Below, piece by piece: positions 26,114 through 34,673 of a stretch of 64,000 nucleotides of DNA. The stretch is taken from NCBI RefSeq assembly GCF_013778305.1, contig NZ_JACEIC010000001.1, positions 62,001-126,000 on the forward strand, in the 5' to 3' direction. The notes beneath the pieces are model-generated. The model did no database searches. It saw nothing but the letters and a program-made list of their open reading frames with translations, and was not told the origin of the DNA. Position numbers and translations under genes: made by a program. Every line of letters begins with the position of its first letter. The first letter of the stretch is position 1. Source of the DNA: Nocardioides agri (GTDB lineage: Bacteria; Actinomycetota; Actinomycetes; Propionibacteriales; Nocardioidaceae).

Positions 26114-26389
26114 ATGCAGCGTTTCATCATCGAGCGGGAGATCCCCGACGCGAAGGACCTGACCCAGGACCAGATGGCCGAGATCGCCCGCACGTCCAAC
26201 GCGGCCGTCGAGTCACTCGGTGTGCCCTACGAGTGGGTCGTCAGCTACGTGGCCGGCGACAGGATCTACTGCGTCCACGACGCCGTGGACGCCGACGCGG
26301 TGCTCGAGCACGCCCGGCGCGGGGGCTTCCCGGCCAACAAGGTCACGCCGGTCGCGGCGGAGTTCGGCCCGCACACGGCCACGCTCTGA
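26114..26389 (+). CDS. DUF4242 small protein, 91 aa
   Basis: A 91-residue ferredoxin-like protein (MQRFIIEREIPDAKDL, ..WVVSYVAGDRIYCVH, AVLEHARRGGFPANKV) matching DUF4242, sometimes called a nickel-binding-like domain. Its biochemical role is not established. I chose ATG 26114, preceded by SD GAAGGAG; the frame is open to 26021 but lacks family sequence there. The regulator gene follows 14 bases later. Confidence 0.8.
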   Translation: MQRFIIEREIPDAKDLTQDQMAEIARTSNAAVESLGVPYEWVVSYVAGDRIYCVHDAVDADAVLEHARRGGFPANKVTPVAAEFGPHTATL

Positions 26390-26403
26390 CCCGACGCCGT
26401 CCC

Positions 26404-29022
26404 GTGACGACCAGCAACTCGCCTGGCGTCAGCCCGGAGGACACCTACACTCAGGCCGTGCGGCTGTTGGAGCGCGACGCCGAGACGGGTGTCCTCCGGG
26501 CAGCGCTCGGGAGCGCCCGCGACGGCGAGGGCAGCATCGTGGTCATCGCCGGTGAGAGTGGTGCCGGCAAGTCGTCCCTGGTCGACGCGCTGGTCTCCGA
26601 GGCCGACGGCGTACGGGTGCTGCGAGCGCACTGCGACCCGCTCGACACGCCACGACCGCTCGGTCCCTTCCGCGACCTCCGGCTGGTCGACACCTCCGGT
26701 CGGGAGGACGCCTCCCGCGCGGAGCTCTGCGAGCGCGTGTACGACGCGGTCCGCGACGAGCCCGCCCTGCTGGTCGTCGAGGACCTGCACTGGGTCGACG
26801 CGGCGACGGTCGACGTGCTGCGGTTCCTGGCGCGGCGCGTGGAGTCGATGCCACTCCTGCTCGTGCTCACCTATCGCGACGGCGAGATCGACCCGCGGCA
26901 CTCCGTGCGGCCGCTCCTCGGCGACGTCGCCTCGCTCGACGGCATCGTCCAGCTCGCGCTGGCCCCCCTCTCCGTCCACGCGGTCCGCGACGTCGTCGCG
27001 GGCACCCACCTCGACGCCGAGCGCGTGCACGCGCTCACCGGCGGCAACCCGTTCTTCGTCACCGAGGTCGCCAAGGAGCCCGACCGGCCGCTCCCGAACT
27101 CGGTGCGTGACGCGGTCCTGGCGCACATCGCCGACGTGACCGATCACGACCTCGAGGTCCTCCAGCTGATCGCGGCCGCGCCCGACCGGCTCGACAACCG
27201 GGTGCTGCCGCACCTGGGCGTCGACCTGCCGACCCTGCGCCGCCTCCAGGACACCGCCCTGCTGACCCGGACCGCCGAGGGCCTGGTGTTCCGGCACGAG
27301 CTGGCGCGGCAGGCCGTCGAGAGCACGGTCCCGCCCGGTGGCGGACCGCGGCTGCACGCGCGGCTGCTCGAGGCGCTGCAGACCATCGAGCCGGCCGACC
27401 CCGCCGTGTTCACGCACCACGCGGTCGCCGCGCGCGACAACGCCCGCGCTACGGCGTACGCGTGCCAGGCCGCGGAGGAGGCGAGCACGGCGGGCTCGCA
27501 CAGCGAGGCGGCCGCGTTCTTCGAGATCGCGCTCGAGCACCTGGAGTCGCGCGACCCGGTGGAGCGCGCCGGGCTGCTGCTGCGGCTCGCCTACCAGCAG
27601 TACATGACCAGCCGCCTCGCCGAGGCGATCGCCAACACCCGCGCGACCTTCCGGTTGTGGGAGGAGGCCGGGGACGACGACGGCCTCGCCGCCGCACACG
27701 ACGCCGTCGCGCTGTACGAGTACTACAACGCCCACCGGGCCAAGGCCGAGCACCACGCGGACACCGCCGCTCGGATCGCGCAGGGCGCCGGCACCGCGTC
27801 GACCTATGGCGCCAGCCGCGCGACGCGGGGATTCATGGCCTACATGCGCAACGACCTCGACCAGGCCCGAGCACTGGCGACCGAGGCGCACGAGGTGGCG
27901 CGGCGCAACGAGCTCGCGCAGCTCGGCCTGCGCAGCGAGGTCGTCGCGAGTGTCGTCGACCTCGTCAGCGGCGACGAGTCCGCACGACCGGTGCTGCTGA
28001 CCCAGGTCGAGGCCGCCCGGGACCGCGGGTGGGACGAGCTGGCGTCGACGGTCTACTCCCAGGTCGCCAGCCTGGACGTCGAGCACGGCCGGCTCCGCGA
28101 CGCGGAGCAGGTCCTGCAGGTCTCGATCCCCTTCGCCGACGCCCGCGACATCCCGATCTGTCGGCACTGGCAGACCGGCGTCCGCGCGCGTCTCCAGCTG
28201 CTGCGGGGGCGGTGGGAGGCGGCGCTCGAGGACGCGGCCGCGGTCGTCGCGGACGACGGGATGCCGCTGGCGCTCGTGTGGCCGCGACTGGTCAGCGTGC
28301 TGGTGCCGCTGCGCCGGGGCGAGCACGCCGACCTCGGCGTCCTGGACGACGCGTGGTCGCTCGTCGAGCAGATCGACGAGCCGCTGCGCCGGCTGGCGGT
28401 GCTCGCGGCGCTCGCGGAGGCGGCGTGGATGACCGGCCGGCACGACCCTCGGGTGTCCGAGGGCGCCGTGGCTCACCTCGACGGCCTCGCGTCGCGCCCC
28501 GGGGCGGAGTGGGGCGCCGGGAACTGTGGCGCCTGGCTGCGTCGGATGGGGCTCCCGGTCCCGGACGTGGCCCGCAGCGCCACGCCGTACCGACTGGTCG
28601 ACGAGGGCAGGATCGCCGACGCCGCGGCGTACTGGGCGCGGGTCGGTGATCCGTTCGCCGAGGCGATGACCTGGACCGACTCGGCGGTCCCGGAGGACCG
28701 AGTGACGGGGATCCGGCTGCTGGACTCGATCGGCGCGATCGGGACCGCCGATCGGCTCCGCGTGGCGATGCGCCAGGAGGGGAGCGTGGTCGTGCCGCAG
28801 CGGCCCCGAGAGAGCACGCGCGCGAACCCCGCCGGGCTCACGAACCGGCAGCTCGAGGTCGCCCGACTGGTCGCCCGCGGGCTGTCCAACAGCGAGATCG
28901 CCGCGCAGCTCTTCATCTCACCCAAGACCGCCGACCATCACGTCTCGGCCATCCTGACGAAGCTCGGCGTGCCCAGCCGCCGCGCGGTCGTGGTCAACGC
29001 GGAGCAGCTCGGCCTGACGTGA
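26404..29022 (+). CDS. LuxR-type ATPase regulator (LAL-like), 872 aa
   Basis: A large regulator: AAA ATPase domain with Walker A GESGAGKSSL and Walker B LLVVEDLHWVD, a middle of helical TPR-like repeats (about residues 330-790), and a C-terminal LuxR HTH (TNRQLEVARLVARGLSNSEI, KTADHHVSAIL). Such proteins activate transcription in response to small ligands, often of metabolic operons; the inducer here is unknown. I use GTG 26404; GTG 26458 (VRLLERDAETGVL) fits the family start equally well. Its last 105 bases overlap the convergent SemiSWEET-like gene. Confidence 0.85.
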   Translation: MTTSNSPGVSPEDTYTQAVRLLERDAETGVLRAALGSARDGEGSIVVIAGESGAGKSSLVDALVSEADGVRVLRAHCDPLDTPRPLGPFRDLRLVDTSGREDASRAELCERVYDAVRDEPALLVVEDLHWVDAATVDVLRFLARRVESMPLLLVLTYRDGEIDPRHSVRPLLGDVASLDGIVQLALAPLSVHAVRDVVAGTHLDAERVHALTGGNPFFVTEVAKEPDRPLPNSVRDAVLAHIADVTDHDLEVLQLIAAAPDRLDNRVLPHLGVDLPTLRRLQDTALLTRTAEGLVFRHELARQAVESTVPPGGGPRLHARLLEALQTIEPADPAVFTHHAVAARDNARATAYACQAAEEASTAGSHSEAAAFFEIALEHLESRDPVERAGLLLRLAYQQYMTSRLAEAIANTRATFRLWEEAGDDDGLAAAHDAVALYEYYNAHRAKAEHHADTAARIAQGAGTASTYGASRATRGFMAYMRNDLDQARALATEAHEVARRNELAQLGLRSEVVASVVDLVSGDESARPVLLTQVEAARDRGWDELASTVYSQVASLDVEHGRLRDAEQVLQVSIPFADARDIPICRHWQTGVRARLQLLRGRWEAALEDAAAVVADDGMPLALVWPRLVSVLVPLRRGEHADLGVLDDAWSLVEQIDEPLRRLAVLAALAEAAWMTGRHDPRVSEGAVAHLDGLASRPGAEWGAGNCGAWLRRMGLPVPDVARSATPYRLVDEGRIADAAAYWARVGDPFAEAMTWTDSAVPEDRVTGIRLLDSIGAIGTADRLRVAMRQEGSVVVPQRPRESTRANPAGLTNRQLEVARLVARGLSNSEIAAQLFISPKTADHHVSAILTKLGVPSRRAVVVNAEQLGLT

Positions 29023-29301
29023 TCCGCGGCGTCGGGCCCAGATCTCGAAGCGCAGGTACCAGGCCAGCATGAAGGCGGTGCTGACCAGGTGGAACGTGTG
29101 CAGCACCCACAACGGACCGGGCGCGAGGCTGAAGACGTAGACGGAGTGCACGCCGTTGCCGACGTTCGCCAGCGTCAGGTTGCCCAGGCTGTAGGAGCCG
29201 AGCTCACGGGTGCGCAGCGCCTTCCCGAGCATGGGCATGGTGCTCGACGCGAAGATCACCGTGGAGGCGACTCCCGCGAGCACCGGCACGGCGGCGATCA
29301 C
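28918..29301 (-). CDS. SemiSWEET-like three-helix membrane protein, 127 aa
   Basis: The first 90 residues form three membrane helices with a STMPMLGKALRTRELGSYS loop and GNGVHSVYVF and STAFMLAWYL helices, resembling bacterial SemiSWEET / PQ-loop proteins (normally 85-100 residues, working as dimeric sugar pores). The last 35 residues are polar and lie antisense to the end of the LuxR gene, so that tail may be unselected. The GTG at 29301 overlaps the stop of a 45-residue gene. Sugar transport is inferred only. Confidence 0.6.
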   Translation of the reverse strand: MIAAVPVLAGVASTVIFASSTMPMLGKALRTRELGSYSLGNLTLANVGNGVHSVYVFSLAPGPLWVLHTFHLVSTAFMLAWYLRFEIWARRRGSRQAELLRVDHDRAAAGHAELRQDGRDVMVGGLG

Positions 29302-29435
29302 GTGTCCACGCTCGGTGGACGTCTGCGCGCGCGGCGCGACGTGCGCAGCGTGCGCACGGTGCGGCTCCGCTCGGCCGCGGCGATCAGCTCCTGCTGGCGC
29401 CGACGGATCATGTCGAGCTGGTAGGGGTTGTACAT
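29298..29435 (-). CDS. 45-residue basic protein
   Basis: ATG 29435 opens a 45-codon frame, MYNPYQLDMIRRRQQELI..., ending in an Arg-rich tail, with stop TGA overlapping the GTG of the SemiSWEET-like gene (GTGA, 29298-29301). GAGGTG sits 6 bases upstream as SD. The acidic/aromatic start and Arg/Gln-rich helix look like a soluble helical peptide. No known family is recognised. Translational coupling to the membrane protein is the main support that it is real. Confidence 0.6.
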   Translation of the reverse strand: MYNPYQLDMIRRRQQELIAAAERSRTVRTLRTSRRARRRPPSVDT

Positions 29436-29581
29436 GGCATCACCTCGTCGTGTCGGTCGTGGACACGACAAGGCTCAGGTCCCGGGCCTACCCAGGACAT
29501 CGGAGGAAGTCCCCATGTTCCGCCCGAGTCAGCCCGGGATGCGGCCTTCCCACGCCGCTGGTCTCGGGCCATGCTGACGAG

Positions 29582-30166
29582 ATGGCCGACAGCACCGGTC
29601 AGAAGAGCCTGGCCGTCCCGCTCACGGCGTTCGCCGCGGGTGCGGTGGTCGCCGTGCTGCTCGGCGTCTTCGGGAAGGCGCACGACCCCACGCTCGACGG
29701 CACCACCTCCCTCGGCTTCGACACCGTCATCGGGATGAAGGTCGTGTTGTCGGTCGGGATCGGCGTCCTGGTCGTCGTCCAGCTGTTCAGCGCGTTGTGG
29801 CTCTACGGCAAGCTGCCGGGCCGGCCCCCGCGGTGGCTCGGCACCGCCCACCGCGCCTCCGGCACGATCGCCCTGCTGCTCGCCGTCTTCGTCGGCTACC
29901 ACTGCCTCTGGGCGCTCGGCCTCGAGACAGGCCACCTCCACAACGGCGAGAAGGTGCCGCTGCGCACCGTCGTCCACGGCGTCCTCGGCTGCGCCGTCTT
30001 CGGCGCCGTCATCGTCAAGGTCGTCGCCGTCCGCTCCCGCCGCGCGCCCGGCTGGTTCCTGCAGGTCGCCGGCGGCCTGCTGTTCACGCTGCTGGTCGTC
30101 GTCGTGCTCACCTCGGCCGGGTGGTACCTCTCCGAGAAGGGGTGGCCGGACTCCGGCGGCTATTGA
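29582..30166 (+). CDS. DUF6529-type membrane protein, 194 aa
   Basis: A 194-residue protein with about five hydrophobic helices (LTAFAAGAVVAVLLGVFG; GMKVVLSVGIGVLVVVQLF; ASGTIALLLAVFVGYHCLW; VLGCAVFGAVIVKVVAV; LLFTLLVVVVLTSAGWYL). Conserved His residues (H in YHCLW, GHLHN, VHGVLG) would suit heme binding as in cytochrome b561/DUF420-like proteins, but this is inference. ATG 29582 fits the start of TM1; CATGCT lies 6 bases upstream as a weak -10. It is the last chromosomal gene before attL of the rnpB element. Confidence 0.75.
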   Translation: MADSTGQKSLAVPLTAFAAGAVVAVLLGVFGKAHDPTLDGTTSLGFDTVIGMKVVLSVGIGVLVVVQLFSALWLYGKLPGRPPRWLGTAHRASGTIALLLAVFVGYHCLWALGLETGHLHNGEKVPLRTVVHGVLGCAVFGAVIVKVVAVRSRRAPGWFLQVAGGLLFTLLVVVVLTSAGWYLSEKGWPDSGGY

Positions 30167-30180
30167 GCCGGTGGGTGCGA

Positions 30181-30202
30181 ATGGGCTGGCCTGTAGGCCG
30201 GG
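30181..30202. repeat. attL: 22-base copy of the rnpB 3' end
   Basis: The sequence starting ATGGGCTGGCCTGTAGGC is identical over 22 bases to 40663-40684. Beyond it, this copy continues GAACGTCC whereas the rnpB copy continues TTCTGTAC, so the identity ends exactly here. It marks the left junction, with chromosome to the left. Confidence 0.85.
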
Positions 30203-30228
30203 AACGTCCCATCCTGAGAGAGAACTCG

Positions 30229-30241
30229 CCTCTGACCTGCG
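30229..30241 (-). other. Putative integrase arm site, left end
   Basis: On the minus strand it reads CGCAGGTCAGAGG, identical over 13 bases to two copies at the right end (40618-40630, 40638-40650) but in opposite orientation. It lies 27 bases inside attL. Mirror placement near both junctions is what integrase arm sites show. Confidence 0.6.
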
Positions 30242-30272
30242 GGTATTGCGTGGCGGTGATGCGCCCGCCGCG

Positions 30273-30299
30273 CCCGTGTGCACACTTTGTGCACACGGG
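30273..30299. repeat. Palindrome with TGTGCACA motifs, left end
   Basis: Perfect 11-base inverted arms CCCGTGTGCAC / GTGCACACGGG with loop ACTTT, containing TGTGCACA (30277-30284) and TTGTGCACA (30287-30295). The same motif recurs at 40528-40559. It lies just downstream of the integrase stop; lacking a T run it is less likely a terminator than a protein-binding site (integrase, excisionase or repressor). Confidence 0.5.
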
Positions 30300-30307
30300 C
30301 CAGGTCG

Positions 30308-31420
30308 TCAGGCCGACAGATGCCCGATCGCGGCCTCGGTGGCGCTGACTGAGCGTTCCTCGTCGTTGGGCCACAAGTGGGCGTAGGTCCGCAGGGTCTC
30401 GGCGACGTCGGCGTGGCCGAGCCGGTCGGCGACTGCCCGAACCGACCGCCCGTCGGCGATCAGGAGCGACGCGTGGAAGTGCCGGAGATCGTGCCAGCCG
30501 CTGCGCGCCGGTAGCCCGAGGTCCGCGGCGACCCGCTGCCAGACACCACCGGCTGCTGACCGTTCGATCGGACCGCCGACCCGCGAGCTGAAGATGAGCC
30601 CTTCGGGTCCCGTGCCGTAGGTCTCCAGGTGCTCCACCAAGACCTTGATCGTGGAGACCCCGATGGTGACCAGCCGATCCGCACGCGGAGTCTTCGGCGG
30701 CCCGAACTGTGGCACGCGTTCGCGGGTCCTGATGAGCTGACGGTCAACCGTGATCGTCACCGTCTCGGGCATCCTCAGGCCGCGCGGGAAGAGCGCCGGG
30801 CTGATCCGGTCCAGGGTCAGGCCACGCAGTTCGCCGGAGCGCATGCCCGTGGCGGCGCCGACTATCGCCATCGCCCGGTAGCGCTCGGGCAGCGCGGCCA
30901 CGATTGCTTCAAGCTGTTCGATCGTCAGCGGCGAGACCTTCTTGTCGACCACCTCCGGCAGGTTGATCCTCACGCACGGCGTGCGAGCGATGTGCTGGTC
31001 CATCACGGCCGAGTTCAGGATGGTGGCGACCAGGCTGTAGATCAGCCGGACCGTCGAGGGCGCCAAGGTCTTCGACGCCGTCGTCACCACCGTCTGTATG
31101 TCGGTGCGCCGCAGGGTGCCGATCTGGCGGCCACCGATCACGGGGTAGACGTGCAGGCGCAGCCGGCTCTCGATGTGGTCGGCGGTGCCGTCGCGATGGT
31201 GGAGCTGCGCGGCCCGCCACTTCTCGGCGTACGCCCTGAAGGTCACCTTCGACGCGCTGGGGTCGACGTAGTCCCCGCGCACCAGTGCCGCGACCTGCTC
31301 GTCCAGCCAGTTCTGCGCCTCCTTACGGAGCTTGAACCGCTTGGCGACCTGCCGACCGTCGCCGTCGCGGAATCGAACCTGGTACTTGCCGTCGGCGAGT
31401 TTCTTGATCGTGCCGGCCAT
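30308..31420 (-). CDS. int: Tyrosine-recombinase integrase, 370 aa
   Basis: The N-terminus (residues 1-60) is an arm-binding-type domain (MAGTIKKLADGKYQVRFRDG), followed by a SAM-like core-binding domain and the catalytic domain with R194 (TGMRSGELRGL), H310-x2-R313 (WHDLRHFHASLL), H336 (RLGHADV) and nucleophile Y346 (RTYAHLW). All catalytic residues are present, so it is likely active. It sits 105 bases from attL and its ATG overlaps the stop of the XRE gene. It would recombine attP with the rnpB 3' end. Confidence 0.93.
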   Translation of the reverse strand: MAGTIKKLADGKYQVRFRDGDGRQVAKRFKLRKEAQNWLDEQVAALVRGDYVDPSASKVTFRAYAEKWRAAQLHHRDGTADHIESRLRLHVYPVIGGRQIGTLRRTDIQTVVTTASKTLAPSTVRLIYSLVATILNSAVMDQHIARTPCVRINLPEVVDKKVSPLTIEQLEAIVAALPERYRAMAIVGAATGMRSGELRGLTLDRISPALFPRGLRMPETVTITVDRQLIRTRERVPQFGPPKTPRADRLVTIGVSTIKVLVEHLETYGTGPEGLIFSSRVGGPIERSAAGGVWQRVAADLGLPARSGWHDLRHFHASLLIADGRSVRAVADRLGHADVAETLRTYAHLWPNDEERSVSATEAAIGHLSA

Positions 31421-31908
31421 TACCGCTTCCTTCCGAGTCCGGTGAGCAGCGAGGCGACGGCTCCGACCTCCGCGAGCTGCCGGTCGATGCTCACGATGAA
31501 CGCCCGCTCCGCCGGCGTCTGGCGTTTCGCGTCCTTCACTTCCCGCTGCCACACCCGGTAGGCGTCGGCGAAGACTGACGCCTCGATCGACAGCGTCCGC
31601 AGCTCGGTCGTCACGTTGAACGCCGCCTGGCGAATCTCGGATCGAATCCCAGACCGGGGGGACACCAGATCGTCCAGCAGAACCCCGAACACCGCGGCGA
31701 AGGCGCTTGCTTCCATAAGCCGGACAGCTCGGTCCCCGCGTTCGGTCTTCGCGACCTGCGACTGGTTCATCTTGACGCCGTGCCGGGCCAGTTGCTGGAC
31801 GAGTTCGCGCTGGCTCCATCCCTTCGCCTCGCGGAGCGTCTTCACCGCTTGGCCAAGGTGTCGTTCGGCGTCGTGGGCCGGCCATTGCCCGATCGGGTCA
31901 GTCTCCAT
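31420..31908 (-). CDS. XRE-family regulator, candidate element repressor, 162 aa
   Basis: The HTH lies at about residues 18-70 (LGQAVKTLREAKGWSQRELV, then MNQSQVAKTERGDRAVRL), followed by a helical C-terminal domain of about 90 residues, probably for oligomerisation or inducer contact. It is divergent from the AlpA-like/primase operon over 90 bases and coupled to the integrase (stop TAA overlaps the integrase ATG). This is where PICI satellites place their master repressor (Stl) and prophages their CI. No peptidase motif is seen, so induction may need an antirepressor (inference). Confidence 0.8.
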   Translation of the reverse strand: METDPIGQWPAHDAERHLGQAVKTLREAKGWSQRELVQQLARHGVKMNQSQVAKTERGDRAVRLMEASAFAAVFGVLLDDLVSPRSGIRSEIRQAAFNVTTELRTLSIEASVFADAYRVWQREVKDAKRQTPAERAFIVSIDRQLAEVGAVASLLTGLGRKR

Positions 31909-31998
31909 GGGAATACATGATGCAGCGGCTAGAGAATCAGGTCAAGCAGTAGCACCCTAGTCCCGTCGGGCATCAACAACGATTCTCCCTGGAGGCTG
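31909..31998. promoter_or_regulatory. Divergent control region of the rnpB element
   Basis: This 90-base region separates the XRE/integrase operon from the AlpA/primase operon. It contains an inverted pair GAGAATC (31932-31938) and GATTCTC (31981-31987) that could bind the XRE dimer, and ends in a strong SD (GGAGG, 31991-31995) for the AlpA-like gene. Promoter boxes cannot be assigned with confidence. Confidence 0.4.
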
Positions 31999-32208
31999 AT
32001 GATGGAGCGACTCGTCACAATCGCCGATCTGGCGGGGGACAAGGGCGGCAGCACACCAGTCCCCGAGGGCACCTGGCGCTACTGGCGCACGAAGGGGATC
32101 GGTCCGCCATCGGTTCGTATCGGTCGCCGCGTCTTCTACCGCGCCATCGACGTTGAGCGGTGGCTCGAAGACCAGTTCGCCGATGCCGAGCGCGACCGTC
32201 CTAGTTAA
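31999..32208 (+). CDS. AlpA/excisionase-like HTH protein, 69 aa
   Basis: A 69-residue MerR-like/HTH_17 protein: PEGTWRYWRTKGIGPPSVRI then GRRVFYRAIDVERWLEDQ, the standard pattern of AlpA and excisionase proteins. In satellites and prophages such proteins activate excision or early genes. It is the first gene rightward of the divergent control region. Two consecutive ATGs (31999 and 32002) follow the SD; either may be used. Excision versus activation cannot be distinguished. Confidence 0.82.
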   Translation: MMERLVTIADLAGDKGGSTPVPEGTWRYWRTKGIGPPSVRIGRRVFYRAIDVERWLEDQFADAERDRPS

Positions 32209-32268
32209 GGCAGCCGAGCACCGGAAGGGCTCGACCGACCGTCACCACAACACGAGAGGAAGAGGAAG

Positions 32269-32610
32269 ATGGCAGTCCAACGAAGCCTCTGGGATGACCC
32301 GCGGGTCAAGCCGAAGGGCGCACGGTTCGCCAAGTTCAACGACATCGGGGACGAGCACGAGGGCGTCATCGCCGAGGTCACGATCCAGCTGTTCGACGAA
32401 GGCCGGGACACGGAGAAGGCGGTCCCCAAGCTGATCTTCGAGGACGGGACCGAGGTCACCTGCTCGGCCAGCAACCTGCACCGGATGATGTACGAGCAGC
32501 GTCCCGAGGTCGGTGACCACATCCGCATCAGGTATGTCGGTGACGATGATGCCGACTACAACCGGAAGCTGTTCGACGTCGACATCGTCCGCGCCGACCC
32601 GTCGTTCTGA
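32269..32610 (+). CDS. Hypothetical early protein, 113 aa (possible OB fold)
   Basis: A soluble beta-rich protein: RFAKFNDIGDEHEGVIAEVT, KLIFEDGTEVTCSASN, DHIRIRYVGDDDADYNRK and FDVDIVR, an alternation of strands and acidic turns that would fit an OB-fold. Its location between AlpA-like and primase genes fits a replication accessory such as an ssDNA-binding protein, but this is a guess and no family is recognised. The SD GAGGAAGAGG precedes ATG 32269. The primase gene starts 8 bases after its stop. Confidence 0.65.
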   Translation: MAVQRSLWDDPRVKPKGARFAKFNDIGDEHEGVIAEVTIQLFDEGRDTEKAVPKLIFEDGTEVTCSASNLHRMMYEQRPEVGDHIRIRYVGDDDADYNRKLFDVDIVRADPSF

Positions 32611-32618
32611 GGCCCACG

Positions 32619-34673
32619 GTGACCGCGTCCGAGCCCACCGACACCACCACGCGGCCGGGGGTTGTCCTCGAGGCCGCCGCCATGCTCGCCGACGCCGGGT
32701 TCCACGTCTTCCCGGTCGAGGGCAAGGAACCCCGCGTCCGGTGGGGGAGCGCAGCCACCCGCGACGCCGAGCAGCTCCTCGCGTGGTGGCGTCGGTGGCC
32801 GGATGCCGGCGTAGCGGTCGACTGCGGCAGGTCCGGCGTCGTGGTCGTGGACCTCGACGTCAAGGACGGAGTCGACGGGGTGACGGCATGGAAGGAGTTG
32901 GCCGACGGGAGAGCGCCGGCCACCTTCTGCGCCGTCACCCCGTCGGGCGGCCGACACCTCTACTACCGCGATTCAGCCCGGTCGTACCGGAACAGCGCGT
33001 CGCAGGTAGCGCCCGGCGTCGACGTCCGCGGCGTCGGCGGGTACGTCGTCGCACCACCGTCCCCCGGATACGCGTGGCACGCCGAGATGCCGCTGTCCGT
33101 CGATGACCTCCCGGCCCTTCCTGACGGCTTGCTTCCCATCTCGACCGGGACCAACGCCGGGCACTGGCGGCGACTCGACCTGGACCGCCTCGACCATCGG
33201 GACCGTGCCGCGCTTGCCGAGCTCCTGCGGCTCGGCGGGCACTCCGCGTATCAGGCCGACGGGTACATCGCGATCACTAGGCCGGGGAGGATGGCCGGGT
33301 TGTCGGCCTCAATCGGGCACATCGGTCCCGGGGTGGCGAAGGTCTTCACGCCGCACTGGCCGCCGCTGACGGCAGGCGGCAGATACTCGGCCGACGACCT
33401 GGTCCTTCTTTCTCGTCCAGATGTCGCCGCAACCGTGCAACCGGCGCTGGCCGCCGAGCACCGCATCCTGGACAAGTTCGGCGAAGCCGTCGCCGGACAA
33501 GGTCTCGTCGGCGAAGACGCCCTCGCCAAGCTCCTGTACCTCACGGTCACCAGCAGGCTCCTCGACCGGCAGGTCTCGGCCGGCGTCAAGGGCCACTCCG
33601 CGTCCGGGAAGTCCTGGACCGTCGAGGTGGTGCTCCGCTTCTTCCCTCGCGACGCGTACCTGACCTTCACCGCGATGTCGGAGAAGGCGCTCATCCACTC
33701 CGACGAGGAGTACGCCCACCGGACCATCGTCATCTACGAGGTGGTCGCCCTGCGCGAAGGCATTGAGGATGACCTGACCTCCTACCTGATCCGGTCCCTC
33801 CTGTCCGAGGGCCGCATCGAGTACCCGGTGACCGTCCGCGACCCCAAGGGCGGGTTCACCACCAAGACGATCGTCAAGGAAGGCCCCACCAACCTGCTCT
33901 TCACCACAACCAAGACGCGGGTCCACGCCGAGAACGAAACCCGCGTCTTGTCCCTGAACACCGACGACTCCACCGAGCAGACCGCTCGGGTCTTCCTCGA
34001 GCTCGCCAACGACGACGCGATCGCCCCGCACGGCGACCTCGACCCGTGGATCGAGCTGCAGCGGTGGCTCGAGAACCAAGACAACCGGGTCGTCATCCCA
34101 TACGCCCGCGACCTCGTCGCACGCATCCCCGCCGTCGCGGTCCGGCTGCGCCGCGACGTCGGAGCCCTGTTGTCGCTGATCCGAACCCACGCACTACTCC
34201 ACCAAGCGACCCGCCGCCGCGACCACGACGGCCGACTCGTCGCCACCCTCGACGACTACGGGACCGTCCGGGACCTGGTCGCCGACATCCTCTCCGAAGG
34301 CGTCGGCGCAACCGTCTCGGCCACCGTCCGCGGCACCGTCGGCGCGGTCGCGACGATCACCACCGGCAGCCGCGAGGCCAGCGCCCTGGACGTCGCCCGC
34401 CAACTCGGCGTGGACAAGTCCAACGCCGGCCGCCGACTCCGCGCCGCATCTGACGGCGGGTACGTCCGCAACCGCGAGGACAAGCACGGCAAGCCGGGCC
34501 GCTGGGTCCTCGGCGACCCGCTCCCGGAGGCCGTGGCGCTCCTCCCGACGGTCGAGGAGCTGCGGTCCGGTTGCGCGGTTGCGCCGGTTCCTGGGGCAGA
34601 AAGAGACCCGCGCCCAGCGAGCGTCGGCCCTCCGACGGAGACCAGGCGCGCAGGCGAGGGGAGGCCGGCATGA
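32619..34673 (+). CDS. Primase-polymerase / helicase replication protein, 684 aa
   Basis: The N-terminal domain is a bifunctional primase-polymerase (prim-pol): D78-x-D80 (VVVDLDVKDG) metal site and SGGRHLYY with H113. The middle carries a P-loop (GHSASGKSW, about residues 325-333) of a helicase-like ATPase. A C-terminal winged-helix (VARQLGVDKSNAGRRLRAAS) may bind the origin. This is the pri-rep type protein of satellites and plasmids, able to drive autonomous replication after excision. GTG 32619 is the start. The stop overlaps the next ATG by 4 bases. Confidence 0.85.
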   Translation: MTASEPTDTTTRPGVVLEAAAMLADAGFHVFPVEGKEPRVRWGSAATRDAEQLLAWWRRWPDAGVAVDCGRSGVVVVDLDVKDGVDGVTAWKELADGRAPATFCAVTPSGGRHLYYRDSARSYRNSASQVAPGVDVRGVGGYVVAPPSPGYAWHAEMPLSVDDLPALPDGLLPISTGTNAGHWRRLDLDRLDHRDRAALAELLRLGGHSAYQADGYIAITRPGRMAGLSASIGHIGPGVAKVFTPHWPPLTAGGRYSADDLVLLSRPDVAATVQPALAAEHRILDKFGEAVAGQGLVGEDALAKLLYLTVTSRLLDRQVSAGVKGHSASGKSWTVEVVLRFFPRDAYLTFTAMSEKALIHSDEEYAHRTIVIYEVVALREGIEDDLTSYLIRSLLSEGRIEYPVTVRDPKGGFTTKTIVKEGPTNLLFTTTKTRVHAENETRVLSLNTDDSTEQTARVFLELANDDAIAPHGDLDPWIELQRWLENQDNRVVIPYARDLVARIPAVAVRLRRDVGALLSLIRTHALLHQATRRRDHDGRLVATLDDYGTVRDLVADILSEGVGATVSATVRGTVGAVATITTGSREASALDVARQLGVDKSNAGRRLRAASDGGYVRNREDKHGKPGRWVLGDPLPEAVALLPTVEELRSGCAVAPVPGAERDPRPASVGPPTETRRAGEGRPA

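Noticed and set aside
30277-30295. DnaA boxes at the element ends
   Set aside because: All copies read TTGTGCACA, differing from the actinobacterial TTGTCCACA box at the same base, and they mirror the att junctions rather than cluster at an origin-like AT-rich region.
30273-30299. Rho-independent terminator after the integrase gene
   Set aside because: The palindrome is perfect but has no T run, and its motifs recur at the other end of the element, which suits protein binding better.
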